A stretch of 64,000 bases of DNA, taken from Taenia hydatigena (lineage: Eukaryota > Platyhelminthes > Cestoda > Cyclophyllidea > Taeniidae). Location: NCBI GenBank assembly GCA_036345935.2, contig JADWOT020000030.1, forward strand, positions 248,001 to 312,000, given 5' to 3'. A program made the translations under genes and the position numbers. Positions 22,801-34,700 of the stretch are shown in pieces. Every line of letters begins with the position of its first letter. Position 1 is the first letter of the stretch. The notes beneath the pieces were generated by a model. It had not been told where the DNA came from, made no database searches, and was given only the letters and a program-made list of their open reading frames with translations.

Positions 22801-25600
22801 ACTGGACGGAAGCAGACGGATGAGCTTACAAGTTTGCTGTCATATAGAACCGTTAATGAATAGTCTACAATTAACCGTAGCCCTTCAAAAACATTGATGG
22901 TAGTTGTATCTTAGGCATAACAAATGTGAGACCAAATACCGGAACTCGGCTATGAACGTTGTAAGGCGCAGTCGCGAATTTCTCTATGCTGACTCAACTC
23001 TAACGCCCCCTAGACTTCACCTCTATATAACCCACAAGCTCTGCGGTCAAGATTGTTTTCCATCATTACGTAGTATCACCTTGTTAGATTAAAGCACAGG
23101 AGTTTGATAGAGCCCAAATTCAGCCCACCCCTGTTAACATTAAATGCTTTCCATGCACTATTTTCCCACCTACATGGATCCCATTCGGATGCGAGAGACG
23201 AGGTTAAGAAATGGAGGAGGAGGAAGTATTGCATACATTTATCTAGTTTTCCACAGTGTCGTATGCTATTGTGATCATCGCATCGTATCTAGAATTTCTG
23301 TGTAGTTGAGCGTGCGAATTAAGTTACCGGCACATTTATGATTACAGGCAAAATCTTATCAAGGTATGCGCATTGAATTAGTCAGCAACTGACCTCGACA
23401 AGTCTCACCAACTAGTTTTTTACGGTGTTTCTTCGGTAAAGGTGATTTTTGTGGGATCACGAGTCTGATTTCTATGGTTTTATTAGACGTTACCTTAATC
23501 ATCATATTAAAAAAGGAAAATCAATTTCAAATAAGTGCTCGTGCATGTCGCAGAATAAATCCTGCTCTTTGAATTTTTAAAGTAACTTGCATAAAAGGCA
23601 TCACCATACAGATCCTGCCAGGAGTATTTTGATCTCGGCTCGAAGATAGCATCCTTAAATCAAACCCAAAGGTATGTTAGACGCTTCAAGATGGACAAGG
23701 AACTGTCGCAACTTCAAGTAATTTTACGATTAACGTCCTCCAAGACTAGTTTAAGTGGTAGAGTGTATGCACAGATGGAAGTACCCCTGCCTTTCGTACA
23801 AGATAAATACCGAGATGCTCTACAAAAGTTGTGTGAAGGGAATTTCTAGCGTGGCTGAATCCCAAGAGTGTGCTCTTGTATACTGCATTGGAGTTTTCTT
23901 GCAAAAATAAGGCGTTTATTACAAACATTGATCACTTATCACTGTGTTTAATTCTTTTTACATTTCCCTTTCTATATTTAGGCTAATTTGCTTCCTCAGA
24001 TCAGCAAGAATTGCTCGAGATAATGCACATTTGTACTTTACTGCTGCAAGCCGAATCAAAGATCCCACAAAAGGACCAAATCACTTTTGTCCTACTTATT
24101 CTTAAATCAACTTCACGTGGATGTGAATTTGTCCGCTTCAAGGGATAAAATAAGTGTCACACCAATTGCCATTCCGTTGATTTCGTAAAAAGACATTGTC
24201 AACTTCAGCAGCTGACTTAAGAGTTTTACCCATCGTTGACTGCGTTTATACGCCAAATCATTACAAAAAGACATTCCATTACCTTTTATTGAGTAAAGTC
24301 ATATAAAACCAAAAATAATATTAGTCGTCTTTTTAAGTTTATGACAAACGTGATAAGAAACCACTAGTTTTGACACTAACTGGACCAGTGTTATGTAGAA
24401 AATTAACTTGCCCATCCATAACGCAAGGCACGAAGCGCTAACCCAAAAGTTTTGCAGCCTCAATGGCTTGTCCAATCAGATGCCTCATTCTCTCATTGAT
24501 CACTCCCAACCAATAATGCGGGAGTTGTGATTCATCCATTAACGAATAAGCGCTTAGAATATGGACAACGGACACACCAAAGAGATGTATGAAGATCAAA
24601 ACTGTGTAGCAGCAGCACCACTCAGGCCCAAATTTCGTGTTAGGGTGACACGTAGCCCTGAATCATTCATTTTACTGCATTCCTGCACGCATGATTCGTA
24701 CAGCGGAATCAGCCAATTCCAACTTTAATGTTGCATCTCAAGTTCAGGAGAACAGAAGTTCCAGTAAGTGCTTTATATCCATAGTGTTTTCGTCAAATGG
24801 TATGTTCTTAGGGCTATAAACTTCATTCTTTTATAAAACCACCTGGTTTCTGCCTTTAGCCGCTAAATTATTATCTTTCCCGACACTTTGCAGCTTAATA
24901 ACAAGTTAGTGATAAGCAAGAATTTAAAGTTAGTTTGTTTGCATGATGGCAGACTTAGCAGTCTTGTAACCATCACAAATACAGATGGCACTAATATGCT
25001 GCCGTGTCTAAATGGGAAAATTTGCCAAATTCTATTGTTTCTGTGTGCGGAACTGGCTAAGCTATCTTCTTCACTTGTTGACGTTTTAGCGGTACTCTCA
25101 AGAGAGCCACCAAGAGGGAATGTGCCCCACCTTCTCTTTATCCACCCCGGTTTGTTAGTAGTACACACCCAGCAAAGTGACTATTTGAAAATTAATATCT
25201 TTTTCATATTTAAATGCGCGCTCCTAGATCAGCTCACCTAAGGCAAATTTTAAGGTTGCAGCTAATTTTGGTGTGGAAAAGTCATGAGATTTCGTCAATA
25301 TTAGATAGGAAGGCCTGTCTACTACTGAAAGAGTGGGCATGCTATGCAAGTTCTGAGGCCATGAGGTTAGAGAATTCTTTTCATGTTTTCCTTTTTCCAC
25401 TGACGCCATTCTTGCTTTGTTTTACAATTACATCCTATTAAAACAAAGATTGTGCCTCGAGGGGACTCTTTTGGCCCAAGAGAACCTAACCCGTCGAATC
25501 TTGCAGATGGGATTTCCACAGTAACCATAACTACTTGGAATTGGGCTGCAGTACAGCCGTGACCTATCCGTACCTTGTTGTATTTAACAACGATGATTGC
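22801..25600. other. Region upstream of the CELF-like locus; no firm exons
   Basis: This is where the first two RRM exons of a CELF gene would be expected if the locus were complete, but I could not recognise RRM RNP motifs here. An open stretch at 24895-25165 follows a TTTGCAG acceptor on the plus strand, but it is open on the minus strand as well, so its strand and reality are undecided. Confidence 0.35.
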
Positions 25601-25609
25601 TTTTGATAG

Positions 25610-25858
25610 GACTCAGATAATTTGCCGCCAAAAGCGGCTACTGGTGGACCCTACGAAAGAAACACGGGAGCAGCTGAATCGATGCCTCTACTCAACGGCT
25701 ACATGTTGCCATCGAACTTAAGTTTGACTCCAGCTATGATCTCTCTCGGAGGTCATAATATTGCACCGCTTACTAAAAATTTCCAAGTAAATTGCCCCAT
25801 GGTCGTTACTGCTCCATTTGATAGTGACATTGGCCATTGTCTTCCGACACTACAGTCC
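25610..25858 (+). CDS. Candidate exon, probable linker of a CELF-like protein
   Basis: The segment is 249 bases, exactly 83 codons, open throughout. It is preceded by the acceptor TTTTGATAG and followed by the strong donor CAGTCC|GTAAGC. It starts DSDNLPPKAATGG and ends PTLQS, rich in Pro, Leu, Asn and Ser with no recognisable fold, as expected for the low-complexity linker between RRM2 and RRM3 of CELF proteins. That assignment rests on position, about 1.7 kb upstream of an RRM3 remnant. One problem remains: it ends in phase 0 whereas the next exon needs a phase-1 junction, so a further exon, another donor or decay must be assumed. Confidence 0.4.
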
Positions 25859-25916
25859 GTAAGCGCATTCGTTTGAGGATTAGCTAAGGGAATTATGCTT
25901 CTACTATATGCGAAAG

Positions 25917-26141
25917 GCCACCGTGTATGCATTAGACTGTACCACTAAGGGATTGTTTCTTACGACCTCGTAATTAGCTCCTAGCGCAGCAATCGTGTTG
26001 CTGATGGCCGAATCCTGCAGCTGTTGCTGTAACCGACAACGCTGGCTTAGCCATCAGCAACACGATTGCTGCGCTAGAAGCTAATTACGAGGCCGCAGTA
26101 AATAATTCCCTTGTGGTCCAGTCCAATCAATACATGGTGGC
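25917..26141. repeat. Inverted duplication of exon sequence (hairpin)
   Basis: Bases 25917-26008 are the reverse complement of 26050-26141 (92 bases each arm, roughly 80% identical). The innermost 28 pairs are perfect, and the spacer is 41 bases. The right arm lies in the coding exon (encoding AISNTIAALEANYEA...). The left arm is the same exon piece inverted, lying in the presumed intron. The outer parts are more diverged than the inner part, which could mean older flanks with later repair or conversion near the loop. A transcript of this locus would fold into a long double-stranded stem covering the acceptor side of the exon. Confidence 0.9.
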
Positions 26142-26552
26142 TCGACACAACTTACAGCAATTCATGCTGCAGCAGCAACAGCAACATCTTGCTAACAAAG
26201 TACTTCCGAACAACCAATTTTTTCCGGGTTGGAATGTGCAACTTACAATGCCAAGCACTCTCTATAACAGCGCAGGTGAGTTGTCGTTTGCCGTCCTTTG
26301 CTGCGGAAATTGTGTCTTTATAGTCATTTACCATCATGCATCAATTTTAGCTACTCACCCACTTGTGTGCATCAATCCCCAGTTTGGATATGGTGAGTTT
26401 ATGCTTCTCCTTTTATTTGCTCATATTTAACAAAATTTTTGGTGCATTGTCTTCTTTTGCCTTCAACAGCAGTGGCTGCTCAATACCCCGCCCAAGTTGC
26501 AAGGAAACCGGAGGATGTTATCTTTCTCGAAACAAGGAGACACTCATTATAA
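26021..26552 (+). CDS. Three-exon gene segment encoding a Q-rich C-terminal part, CELF-like locus
   Basis: The exons are 26021-26275, 26351-26392 and 26470-26552, with introns of 75 bases (GTGAGT..TTTTAG) and 77 bases (GTGAGT..CAACAG). Both junctions are phase 1 and keep one frame open to a TAA at 26550-26552, which is the best internal support for a spliced gene in the window. Landmarks are NTIAALEANYEAAVNN, a glutamine run HNLQQFMLQQQQQHLA, the 14-codon middle exon ATHPLVCINPQFGY, and an end at FLETRRHSL. No folded domain is recognised. Low-complexity Gln-, Asn- and Ala-rich sequence fits the linker before RRM3 in CELF/Bruno proteins, and an RRM3 remnant begins about 1 kb downstream. The first acceptor (CCTGCAG at 26014-26020) is my choice; others at 26050 or 26080 give the same phase. 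The stop may be a lesion or a real end. Confidence 0.5.
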
Positions 26553-27578
26553 TTGTGAGCGATAGCTTGCCTGTGTAGATGTAACACTAATGTTGTTCGC
26601 TTTGTCAACCACAATAGAGTAGTGCTTTATTTAACCTTGAGCAAATGAAGGGAAACAAAAAAGCGATATGAACTTTTGAAACTGCATGCATAGGCAAGCT
26701 TTGGGGCGGAAAACGTGAAGTATGGACTTCAATGCCACCTTTTTACCCCGGAAACATTCATAACTTGATGCTGCATATTGGAAATCTATAGTGTTAAAAA
26801 CTTCCCTTAGCAATATTACCTCACAAGGTATCGGCTCGAAGGCGGTACTCTTGCGTTCATTGTGAAGTTATGTTGGGCGTCTCAAGGAGGACACAAAGGT
26901 ACCGTACTGTTAGGCGTCTTTATGGTAAACGTACTTCCCACCCTAGCTGAACAGTGGGTTGACGATGTAAATGCATCGGACTGCTGTGCAGAAATATTAC
27001 TGTAATTTTACTTCCTTACCTTCTCAAATTCCCTAATTGATCTCGAGACCTACTTGCATGCCCTTTGGGCACTCTTTGAGGCGAAATACGGAATCACATA
27101 CTTAAAGATTATAAAATTTGTGCATGGGATTTTAAGCATACCGAGTACAGGGAATCGCACAGAGTGGTTAAATCTTTACGAATGGGCTTATTTAAAACGC
27201 ATGCAAACACGGTACACAACTACAATTTTTTTCCATTTACAGTGACCACTGATCAGTCTGATGCTTTTACATTGCATTCACTTATTTTGCCGGATTCCGA
27301 TAGATTTTCTCTGAATTCATGCCAATTAGTAAAATCATGAAATTTTGGAATCGCTACTGAGAACTGAATCTTAGTCCTTACAAAAACATATGTACCGCGA
27401 TTTTCTATTCTTCTGCATGTCGAATCGCCTTCACCATGGTTCATTTTCGCCCAACCCTAAAGGCTAAATTGTGTGGCACATTAGGTATGTCACTTTTTGG
27501 TGTCGTAGGAGGTTTTCATCAATTTACATGGTCCCTTACTAAGTTTTTAATAAATTTTGCCCCTTTTGCTCACACCAG
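26553..27578. other. Sequence between the Q-rich exons and the RRM3 remnant
   Basis: No convincing exon. If the locus descends from one CELF gene, this is an intron ending at the CTCACACCAG acceptor at 27569-27578. A clean donor at its left end is not evident, since the preceding frame stops at 26552. Confidence 0.35.
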
Positions 27579-27974
27579 GGGGATCTTGAAGGCTCCAACC
27601 TGTTCATTTTCATCTCCTACATGAGTGCAGTGCATTGGATCTGATTAAACAGCATTCGTCATTTTAACGGGTGATAAGGGTGAAAGTATTTCTAGGCAGA
27701 GCAACCAAGCAAAGCAGATGTGCGTACAAGATTAAATGCCTTAAAAATTCCCACGTTCTATGTTGAACGCAGTGCGTCCGTTCACAAAGCTGTAGGTACA
27801 CAGAGTACGATACGTGCGATGGATGGACAGGCTTTGGGAAGGAAGAGTTTAAGGGTTCAGCTAAAGGGGCTCCAAGGGCAGAATTTTTTTACGCTGCGGA
27901 TCTTACAGACTGTTAATATTCCTAGTACAATACTTTTAAAATATCGTTTTGTTATAGTGACTGATCGAAAGTAA
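27579..27974 (+). pseudogene. Broken third RRM of a CELF/Bruno-type RNA-binding protein
   Basis: CELF proteins bind GU-rich RNA through three RRMs and control splicing, decay and translation. After the acceptor CTCACACCAG the frame reads GDLEGSNLFIFIS, matching the start of CELF RRM3 (EG-x-NLFIYHLP, the RNP2 strand). One base is then missing, and the next frame reads DLIKQHSSF, a TAA, RVIRVKVFLGRATKQSRC. This aligns without gaps to the CELF stretch around AKVF-x-DRATNQSKC. A 49-base intron (27724-27772, GTACAA..ACGCAG) can be removed to restore phase. Then GTQSTIRAMDGQALGRK and SLRVQLKG match the end of RRM3 (AI-x-AMNG...G-x-K-x-L-K-V-Q-L-K). The RNP1 core is lost at the exon junction. With a frameshift and a stop it cannot encode an intact RRM3 as written. 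Assembly errors are an alternative explanation. Confidence 0.8.
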
Positions 27975-30174
27975 TGCATCTTGCCTTTGACTTTGTCTAG
28001 TGGACGACCAATTTACCTTACAGCCCTTTCCTCCAATCTTTGCCGACTTCTTGAACTAATTTAAGCGCTATCGTATCGTCAGCAATCTACTATTCACAAA
28101 GTTCCACTTTTACTAATAGTTTATGAAATTCACTTGTTTTGGCACTACATTTTAGATGTCATCTCTGAGTGCTCGCGTGGTTATCATTTGGGTGTGTGGC
28201 TTTAGCTATCGCTAATGTGCTGCATGACTGTTGGTATAAGTAAGATTTTAGTGATTTGCTTTAACTCTTGCTCTTGTCCTGGTACACACAACACAGCTTC
28301 CAGCATATAGAGTTATTCTGCATACAGATTTTATTCATGCCTTTGTACATCATTTGGTTAATACGGCGTTCTACCCGGTCGATCGCCTTGCCGTGTTTTG
28401 GTCATTCACTAATTTTTAATTGCTTCTTCTGTCTTGGTTGGCTATAGCTCATTTGTATCACATACAACGTGTTTATTAAGGTTAATATTTTGCTTCTTTA
28501 CGAATACTTAATTCGTGAGACCAGGAATGATGCTTCGTGAAGTTGGCATTTCATTTTTATTCTAGAAAAAACCATAAGTGCGCTTTAAATAAGGCTGCAG
28601 GAAGATGTACAAGCTATGTTCTTTACACAAGTTAATCAACTAAATGCATAAGGTGTGGTTTTGCAACGTGCAAGGAGCAATCTAGGATAAAGACTGCAGT
28701 TTTTGATATTTAATTTATCAGACGATGAGGAATGACTTAGGTTACAACTAATCACATTTGGTGGATTAGATCTTGGTAACTCCCACCCATAGCGGTAGGC
28801 CATTGTCCGTTATAATAATGGAGGGTCTGTCTGTGAAGGATGCTTTTTGTAACCTCTGCTCTCCGCGAGATTCGCATTATCGTAAAAAAAAGTGTAGTAA
28901 CATTTCTCATTTGCATTGATGCACAATGCAATCAAAGGTCCAAAAATGATCTCGTGACCTTTTTGCGATGGTGACATGTCAAAATCGATTTTGGTCTAAG
29001 ATCGCAGTAGCTGCAACTCATGCACTCACGATTTAACGTGCGGTAGTGCAGACGCCCCAATGACTATGCGCAACAATGAACGACCGCTGAGGATTACTAT
29101 TACCATTGACTTGTGACCAACCTCCATTATGTCACTGATATTCTTTTAATATCTTACCGCTTCTTTTAGGCCTAGGTTATTAGCATTGCAACGTGCTGAC
29201 CTTAAGCTGTCTAGAGGGTCCCTAACCTACCATGCGCTCCTGCGTCTGCCCAGCCACTACCCTGCTGCCCACATTGTGACAGTTGTCGTATGTACTGTCT
29301 CGCCCTCAGTAGGTGCTAAAGTCATTTGTAGCAGTTAAGTGACACAGCTTTTATTAAGCTACTAATTAATGATTTATTCTTCGCATTTTTTCATATGAAT
29401 ACATATTTAAGGTATCATAAGTGCATGCCAGGGCCTTCCTGTTACGCCTTGATCCCATTTCCTTAATTGGGACATTGAATGTCGCAACTTTTGAGAGATT
29501 CCAAACTCGCGAATCGGCTACCGTAGTTGGTTTGGAGTTTACTTCTTTGTATTTGTTCTTTGAATTATTCATTGATTGAACCCCAAATTATTAGCCCCAT
29601 GGGCATTAAATTCCATTGCTAAGACTGCAAATGAGGAAAATATCAAATTTGGCAAGGGGATGGGCACAGAAAACAGATCCTCATGTGATATTACGCGTTA
29701 GAATTAGAAGCCTATCACGATGTCACTTAGATATCTTGCCTGCAACTCACAGCTATCAACTCTTGTCAATAACTCTCTGCACGACTCATACGACCTCGCA
29801 CAACTCCACCAAAGAGGGACTGTTACCGAGGCCGAACTGGGAATATTTGAGTAGCATCCAAGCGCCTAAATTTCCCTTGATTTTGATCTGCTCTTGTTCA
29901 TTATTATGGCCTTGGTTTAATTACACATATTCCAAAATCAAAGTATTTCTGAGCTTACTAATTTACTCAAATTTACTAGATCTGAGCTTCAGTTGTGCTT
30001 GCAAATCTAGTCGATTGTGCTGTTCCTGCGATCGGTGGTGATATGTCCTATTAGCTCTCCCGTAAGATTAAACAATTGCACAGCCTAATTAGATTTCGTC
30101 AATTGCATTCTGTGACATTACAAAAATGCAGTCAGTTATGGCGTGAATAAACATCACTCGCTAACTGATTGCAG
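27975..30174. other. Intergenic or intronic sequence, nothing recognised
   Basis: A 141-codon open frame at 29616-30041 (+) has no splice support, repeated motif or recognisable family and is within what chance allows. No RNA genes or shared repeats were seen. Confidence 0.4.
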
Positions 30175-30484
30175 GTCGAGAAGACAGCGCGTAAGGTGGC
30201 ATTATAACATTTTCCTGGCAACCGAACCCTCGTCTGCTTACTCACGCTGGGGTGTCACTCATTTTGTTCTCAGCGATAAGTTCGAATCGAGTAACAGAAC
30301 AGGGCCATGCATGCAGACACAAAGTCAGGTTAGCATGAACATAATATCTGCAGAACTAGAGAGGCGCAATAGTGAGTATTCAATTCGTCGTGGAGAAGTC
30401 CATCTTCTTCTCAAAAATTGTGAATGCGAATGTAGACTTGATCCAAATGTTGGCGCTTTGGTTCGCAAGTTGGAAGCTGGATAG
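30175..30484 (+). CDS. Candidate exon of an unrecognised gene
   Basis: A good acceptor (CTAACTGATTGCAG) at 30161-30174 opens a frame of 102 codons ending at TAG 30482-30484. The second half, NIISAELERRNSEYSIRRGE then VHLLLKNCECECRLDPNV and GALVRKLEAG, is charged, helical and protein-like. I do not recognise the family. An internal GTGAGT after CGCAATA could instead be a donor, which would shorten the exon. The tandem duplication at 30588 follows it closely. Confidence 0.3.
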
Positions 30485-30587
30485 AGTGTTGAACAGGCGA
30501 CTCATTATTTTATGCCCAAAGTTAACTTAATGAGAAAGAGGCTATAAGGTGTATGCGGGCTTGACTGCGTTTGACTGAAATCTAAGC

Positions 30588-30889
30588 CTGCTGGAAATGA
30601 TAACGATGGCATCGGTAGAGGATTTGCATCGATTAGTTCTACCACATCGATTGCTTTCTGCTCTAGAGCTGGCAATGACTCTGCTATCCTCAATGATATC
30701 AGCACATTTTCTCCATGTTAAGCGAAAGAACAGATAGTCTGCTGGAAATGATAACGATGGCATCGGTAGAGGATTTGCATCGATTGGTTCTACCACATCG
30801 ATTGCTTTCTGCTCTAGAGCTGGCAATGACTCTGCTATCCTCAATGATATCAGCACGTTTTCTCCATGTTAAGCGAAAGAACAGATAGC
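30588..30889. repeat. 151-base tandem duplication (two copies, about 99% identical)
   Basis: Copies are 30588-30738 and 30739-30889. I count two substitutions between them (ATTAGTT/ATTGGTT and GCACATT/GCACGTT) and no gaps. The near identity shows a recent duplication, unlike the other repeats here. On the minus strand each copy holds an open stretch (AESLPALEQKAIDVVE then DANPLPMPSLSFPA) bounded by GATAGCAG and by TTTCCAG, so a duplicated minus-strand exon is possible but unproven. Confidence 0.95.
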
Positions 30890-31180
30890 TTTCCTTCGTT
30901 TAATGCCAACACATTTCGATAGGGCTGAAGACCGTACATGGACGAAACCTGTAGGCGGCATAGAAACAATCTTACTTGTCGATTTGTTCCGGCATTAAAA
31001 TATCGATAGTTGCGCTAGCCTGTCAATGAATCTGTCTTTGGAAAATCAAAAGTCTCATCCTTCCACAAGCAATGCTTTCTCATGAAACAGTCGGTGGTAT
31101 GAGCGTCTACAAGAACTATAGAAACTTCAACCATTGGTGTTTATATTTAAATATATGCAAGTCTCTAAATCTTCTTGCAG

Positions 31181-31785
31181 CGATCAAGGCTGTGCATTAG
31201 TCTCAGTGGTGCCAGCAGTGTTGGTGCCGAGCCAGAGAGCTAGTAAGTGTTTACTCACACCCTTAGAGACGTGGCTGTAGAATGTTTTATAAATTTACCA
31301 AAATAGTAATGCTTATAATCATATCAGTGATTTCACCATCCATGGTAGCTTATTTTGCACCAACTTCCAACTTATGCTCAATAATCCCTTCCCTGAAGTT
31401 ACGATTTGTGTCACACCTATTTATCGGCCATGGTACGTACCTTAGTCAAGTCCCAATAAAGGCAGCTCGCCGCATTGTTTGACTTTAGTCTCAGGTCACA
31501 AGCATTAGATAACCGCATTAAGTGATCACACGTGGATGTAGTGAAGCAGATAATTTGCCTCAATACACAAATCCATCTCGCCATCCACCTATGCATACGA
31601 TCGTCTCAACTTGGAGTAGACATCGAATAGTACCGCATGTAAGCGTGTATCCCAACAAACAAGAATATAATTTCATGGCTTATGCGCCTCAGTCTTTTAC
31701 TCTAAAAGCAGTTAAAATCCGGCAGGTGCCGAAAAGTAAATTGATGATGCAAGGACCTCCTCATGGTGGCCTGCATTTTTATTGA
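31181..31785 (+). CDS. Two candidate 3' exons with matching phase, unknown protein
   Basis: Exon 1 is 31181-31242, after TCTTCTTGCAG and before the strong donor GCTA|GTAAGT, encoding DQGCALVSVVPAVLVPSQRA. It ends in phase 1. Exon 2 is 31523-31785, after ATTAAG, and completes the split codon as Met. It continues ITRGCSEADNLPQYTNPSRH and ends LMMQGPPHGGLHFY at TGA 31783-31785. The intron is 280 bases. Phase agreement and the good donor are the support; the second acceptor is poor in pyrimidines. No family is recognised. It may be the 3' end of the same transcription unit as 30175-30484, but that link is not shown. Confidence 0.35.
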
Positions 31786-34700
31786 CAACTTTATCATCCG
31801 CAGTGGGTGCGCGCTCTTTTATGGAGGCGATACCAATTTCTCTCTTAATAGTGTTGAAATTTGAGAAGGATCTGTGGATATCGGCATTACTCCACATAAA
31901 TGTTTACTGCATATGGCGTGGTTCCTTCACCTCTTCCATGTACGAAAAGTGCCTTGAAAATCAGCAAATGACCATCTCGACACATGGACTTAGTCACGGC
32001 AACCATGGCGATTGCATCCCGGACCCCAGATTGGCACAGTAGTTAAGTGCTAAATGGGCGCTACTGAATCCAAGCACCGTCGCGGAACGTGTCTTTGTGT
32101 GAGTCAACCAGCTGCAAGCACGTTTCTTACTGACTCGTCGGCTGTAATGCGTCGCCATGATGGAGCGCGTGAAGAAGTCGTTAGCCTGCACTTCTGTGCC
32201 CTTCCTTCCCATCGAAATGCACTGGCCTTACAGAAAGCAAAATGATCATACGTTTCTATGTGCTCGCATTTTTATGCGTCGACTGTGCAGCTTGGACCAG
32301 TCCACGTGATGGACTGATTCAATTACCTTCTTGCCTGATGGATTAAAAGCCCACTCAACACACATAGTTGAAATCATATGTCCCTTAACCAAGCCCTTTC
32401 ATTGCATCAACGTTGAGCGTAGGAGATGGCGCTGTCTGCTCAGTATCCTACTGTGCCTTTAACCTATAAACGCGAAGTGACACAAATGGTCTTACACAGA
32501 CTCTGCTATTACTTAGGCCAAATTTACATTTTTACACCCATTACCGCATCCAACAAGATAAAGACGTGCTCCTACGCATGATGCTCCCAAGCCGTGTTGC
32601 AAGCTTAACTGGCTGCATGCCTGTGTGCATGGCCTTACTCTGCTACTGTCTTAGAACTTGATATAGCCTGGATAAAACGCTGGACACAAAGTATGACACA
32701 CTGATGCCAGCATAAAAGAGAGGACCAGTTTTTCAGAGCAGTGACCTCTTGTCATCTGACACTTCATCTTGCTAGATCCGCAATCAAGTAAAATGATATT
32801 GAGTCATGAAAGGATGGCTTTATGCTATGTGTGATCATGAGGATCAGCAATATTGCTTAAGCAGGCTGCTTTTAACACTAAGATGATTCCGCCAAAGCTG
32901 CTGTAATGTTCGGGTTGATATCAGAACTCTATAATCGAAATAGATGGCTGAGTTTTAGGGGACCTTCGTCAAAATGAACAGTGTATTCAGAATTGGAGGA
33001 GCATTAATAAAAGTGGAAAGCATGTCAAAATTGGCCTCAACAAGCCAATGTTACTGTAGTCGTTACAACTAATTATATCGTTTTCTCTACCTTAATTACG
33101 ATTTCATTCGTCAAGACACATATCAAAATGGGCCATATAAAGTTTTCAGACGCAAATAAGCAATAAAATTTGCCATCCGTTCCCGGAGTGAAATTTTTTC
33201 CCTTGGGGCCTTTTGTAAGAAGCATTAGGTTGTTTAGTTAACAATACCAGGTGTCGGTTTTGTCTTCAAAATTCGCATATTGCACATGGTATTCGTCAGC
33301 ACAGCATTTGTGTGTTAAATGGCTTCTCATCAATGGCAGATTGTGATGGTGAGCAGCCTCACTGACCGACATCTGCTCTTCTGCCGGCCGGTTATGGATC
33401 ACTTTTTAACAACCTCACGGACTCATCGGGTTGTCAACAGTATACATTGCTGCCGTTGTTGGCAATGGTGGACAGGAATGCGGGGACGTAGGAGCCGACC
33501 CATAGAAAAGCACTGAGACTGCACCAAGCGCCTTTGAACTCGTCACCATCGTTGTTGGCAGCTGTGGTGTTGCAATTATTCGACCTACTGATCCTACCGA
33601 AAGTTCCTTTGCTCAGTATGGTCTAATCATTCACTCCGGACATGCGGTGCGGCTTTGTGCTTGGAGGACTTATGAACGACTGAGTGCGGTGTGTGAGTGC
33701 CACGCGAGAGCGAAACAAGAGTGAACCAGTAACTTTGTGCGCATGTCGGATAAGTTGAACTATATGCTTTTGTCTTACGACCAACAGATTCGCTTGTTCG
33801 TTTTTTAATCTAAGACGTTGAGATTTTGTCGCATTTGCCGCTATGGCATGAGATCAAGCCGACATCAAACAGGTGTAAAATAATTGGAAAGGCAGTTATA
33901 CTATGATCGCTTGCCTGATGTTTGGGGCTTAGGACGCAAATTATTGGCCCGTATTCCTGCGTGAGTAACTTTCCCGAGGCATTTTAATGACGTCCACGTG
34001 TGATTGCTGCAGTGAGTGGGATGACTCATTTGTTAGGTGCGCTTAATTTGTGAGCGAAACGTAAAATGCTTAACGTCTTCATGCTCCGTTCGCCTCTGCA
34101 GATTCTTACCTACGCAGCTTATGCCACATGAAATTGTACTATTTTGGGATTCTTTTCAGTGTCAGTGTGCTACCGGTCATCTACCAGTCAATAGCATTGA
34201 GTGTAGTTTCGTTGCCTGAGGCAAGTGGTTTGGCTTGTCTTTGCATGTTTGCGATGTGATATTAGGTTTTAGACTGATAGACATGTCAAATCTTGATTAT
34301 TCTATCACTATAGTTGTCGTGTTGCCGCATCACTGACTGGGGTATGACCTTTTGCTTTTAGGTCCGTGTTTCCTCCATGGGTAATGGAAACGCGCGGTGG
34401 CTAACGCATTGTCCCATTCCATGCGGAATTCGCCTACACCTTGGAAGATGAGGTGGCTGACGACGCAGTACTCTTGCCGAGGAGAGCATGGAGGACGGTA
34501 CTGAACAAGGCGAAGGCGACTATGTAATGCGCTAGTGGTTTGTTGGATGGCAGATTTTAGTGATGGGGCCATCTATTTGTCTCGTCGTTGTATCTTAATG
34601 GAGTGGGTTGTTGGTATGCTAAATACATGTGCATGTATTCTACCAGAGTATGACGTCTTCGTCTCCGGGGAGGAGAAAAGTTGAGGGCGCTGCAGCGCGT

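Noticed and set aside
24895..25165. Possible exon upstream of the CELF-like locus
   Set aside because: Open on both strands, with an acceptor on the plus strand only and no clear donor; no RRM motif was found.
29616..30041. 141-codon plus-strand open frame
   Set aside because: No splice signals, motif or homology that I recognise. With this base composition frames of this length can arise by chance in a 64 kb window.
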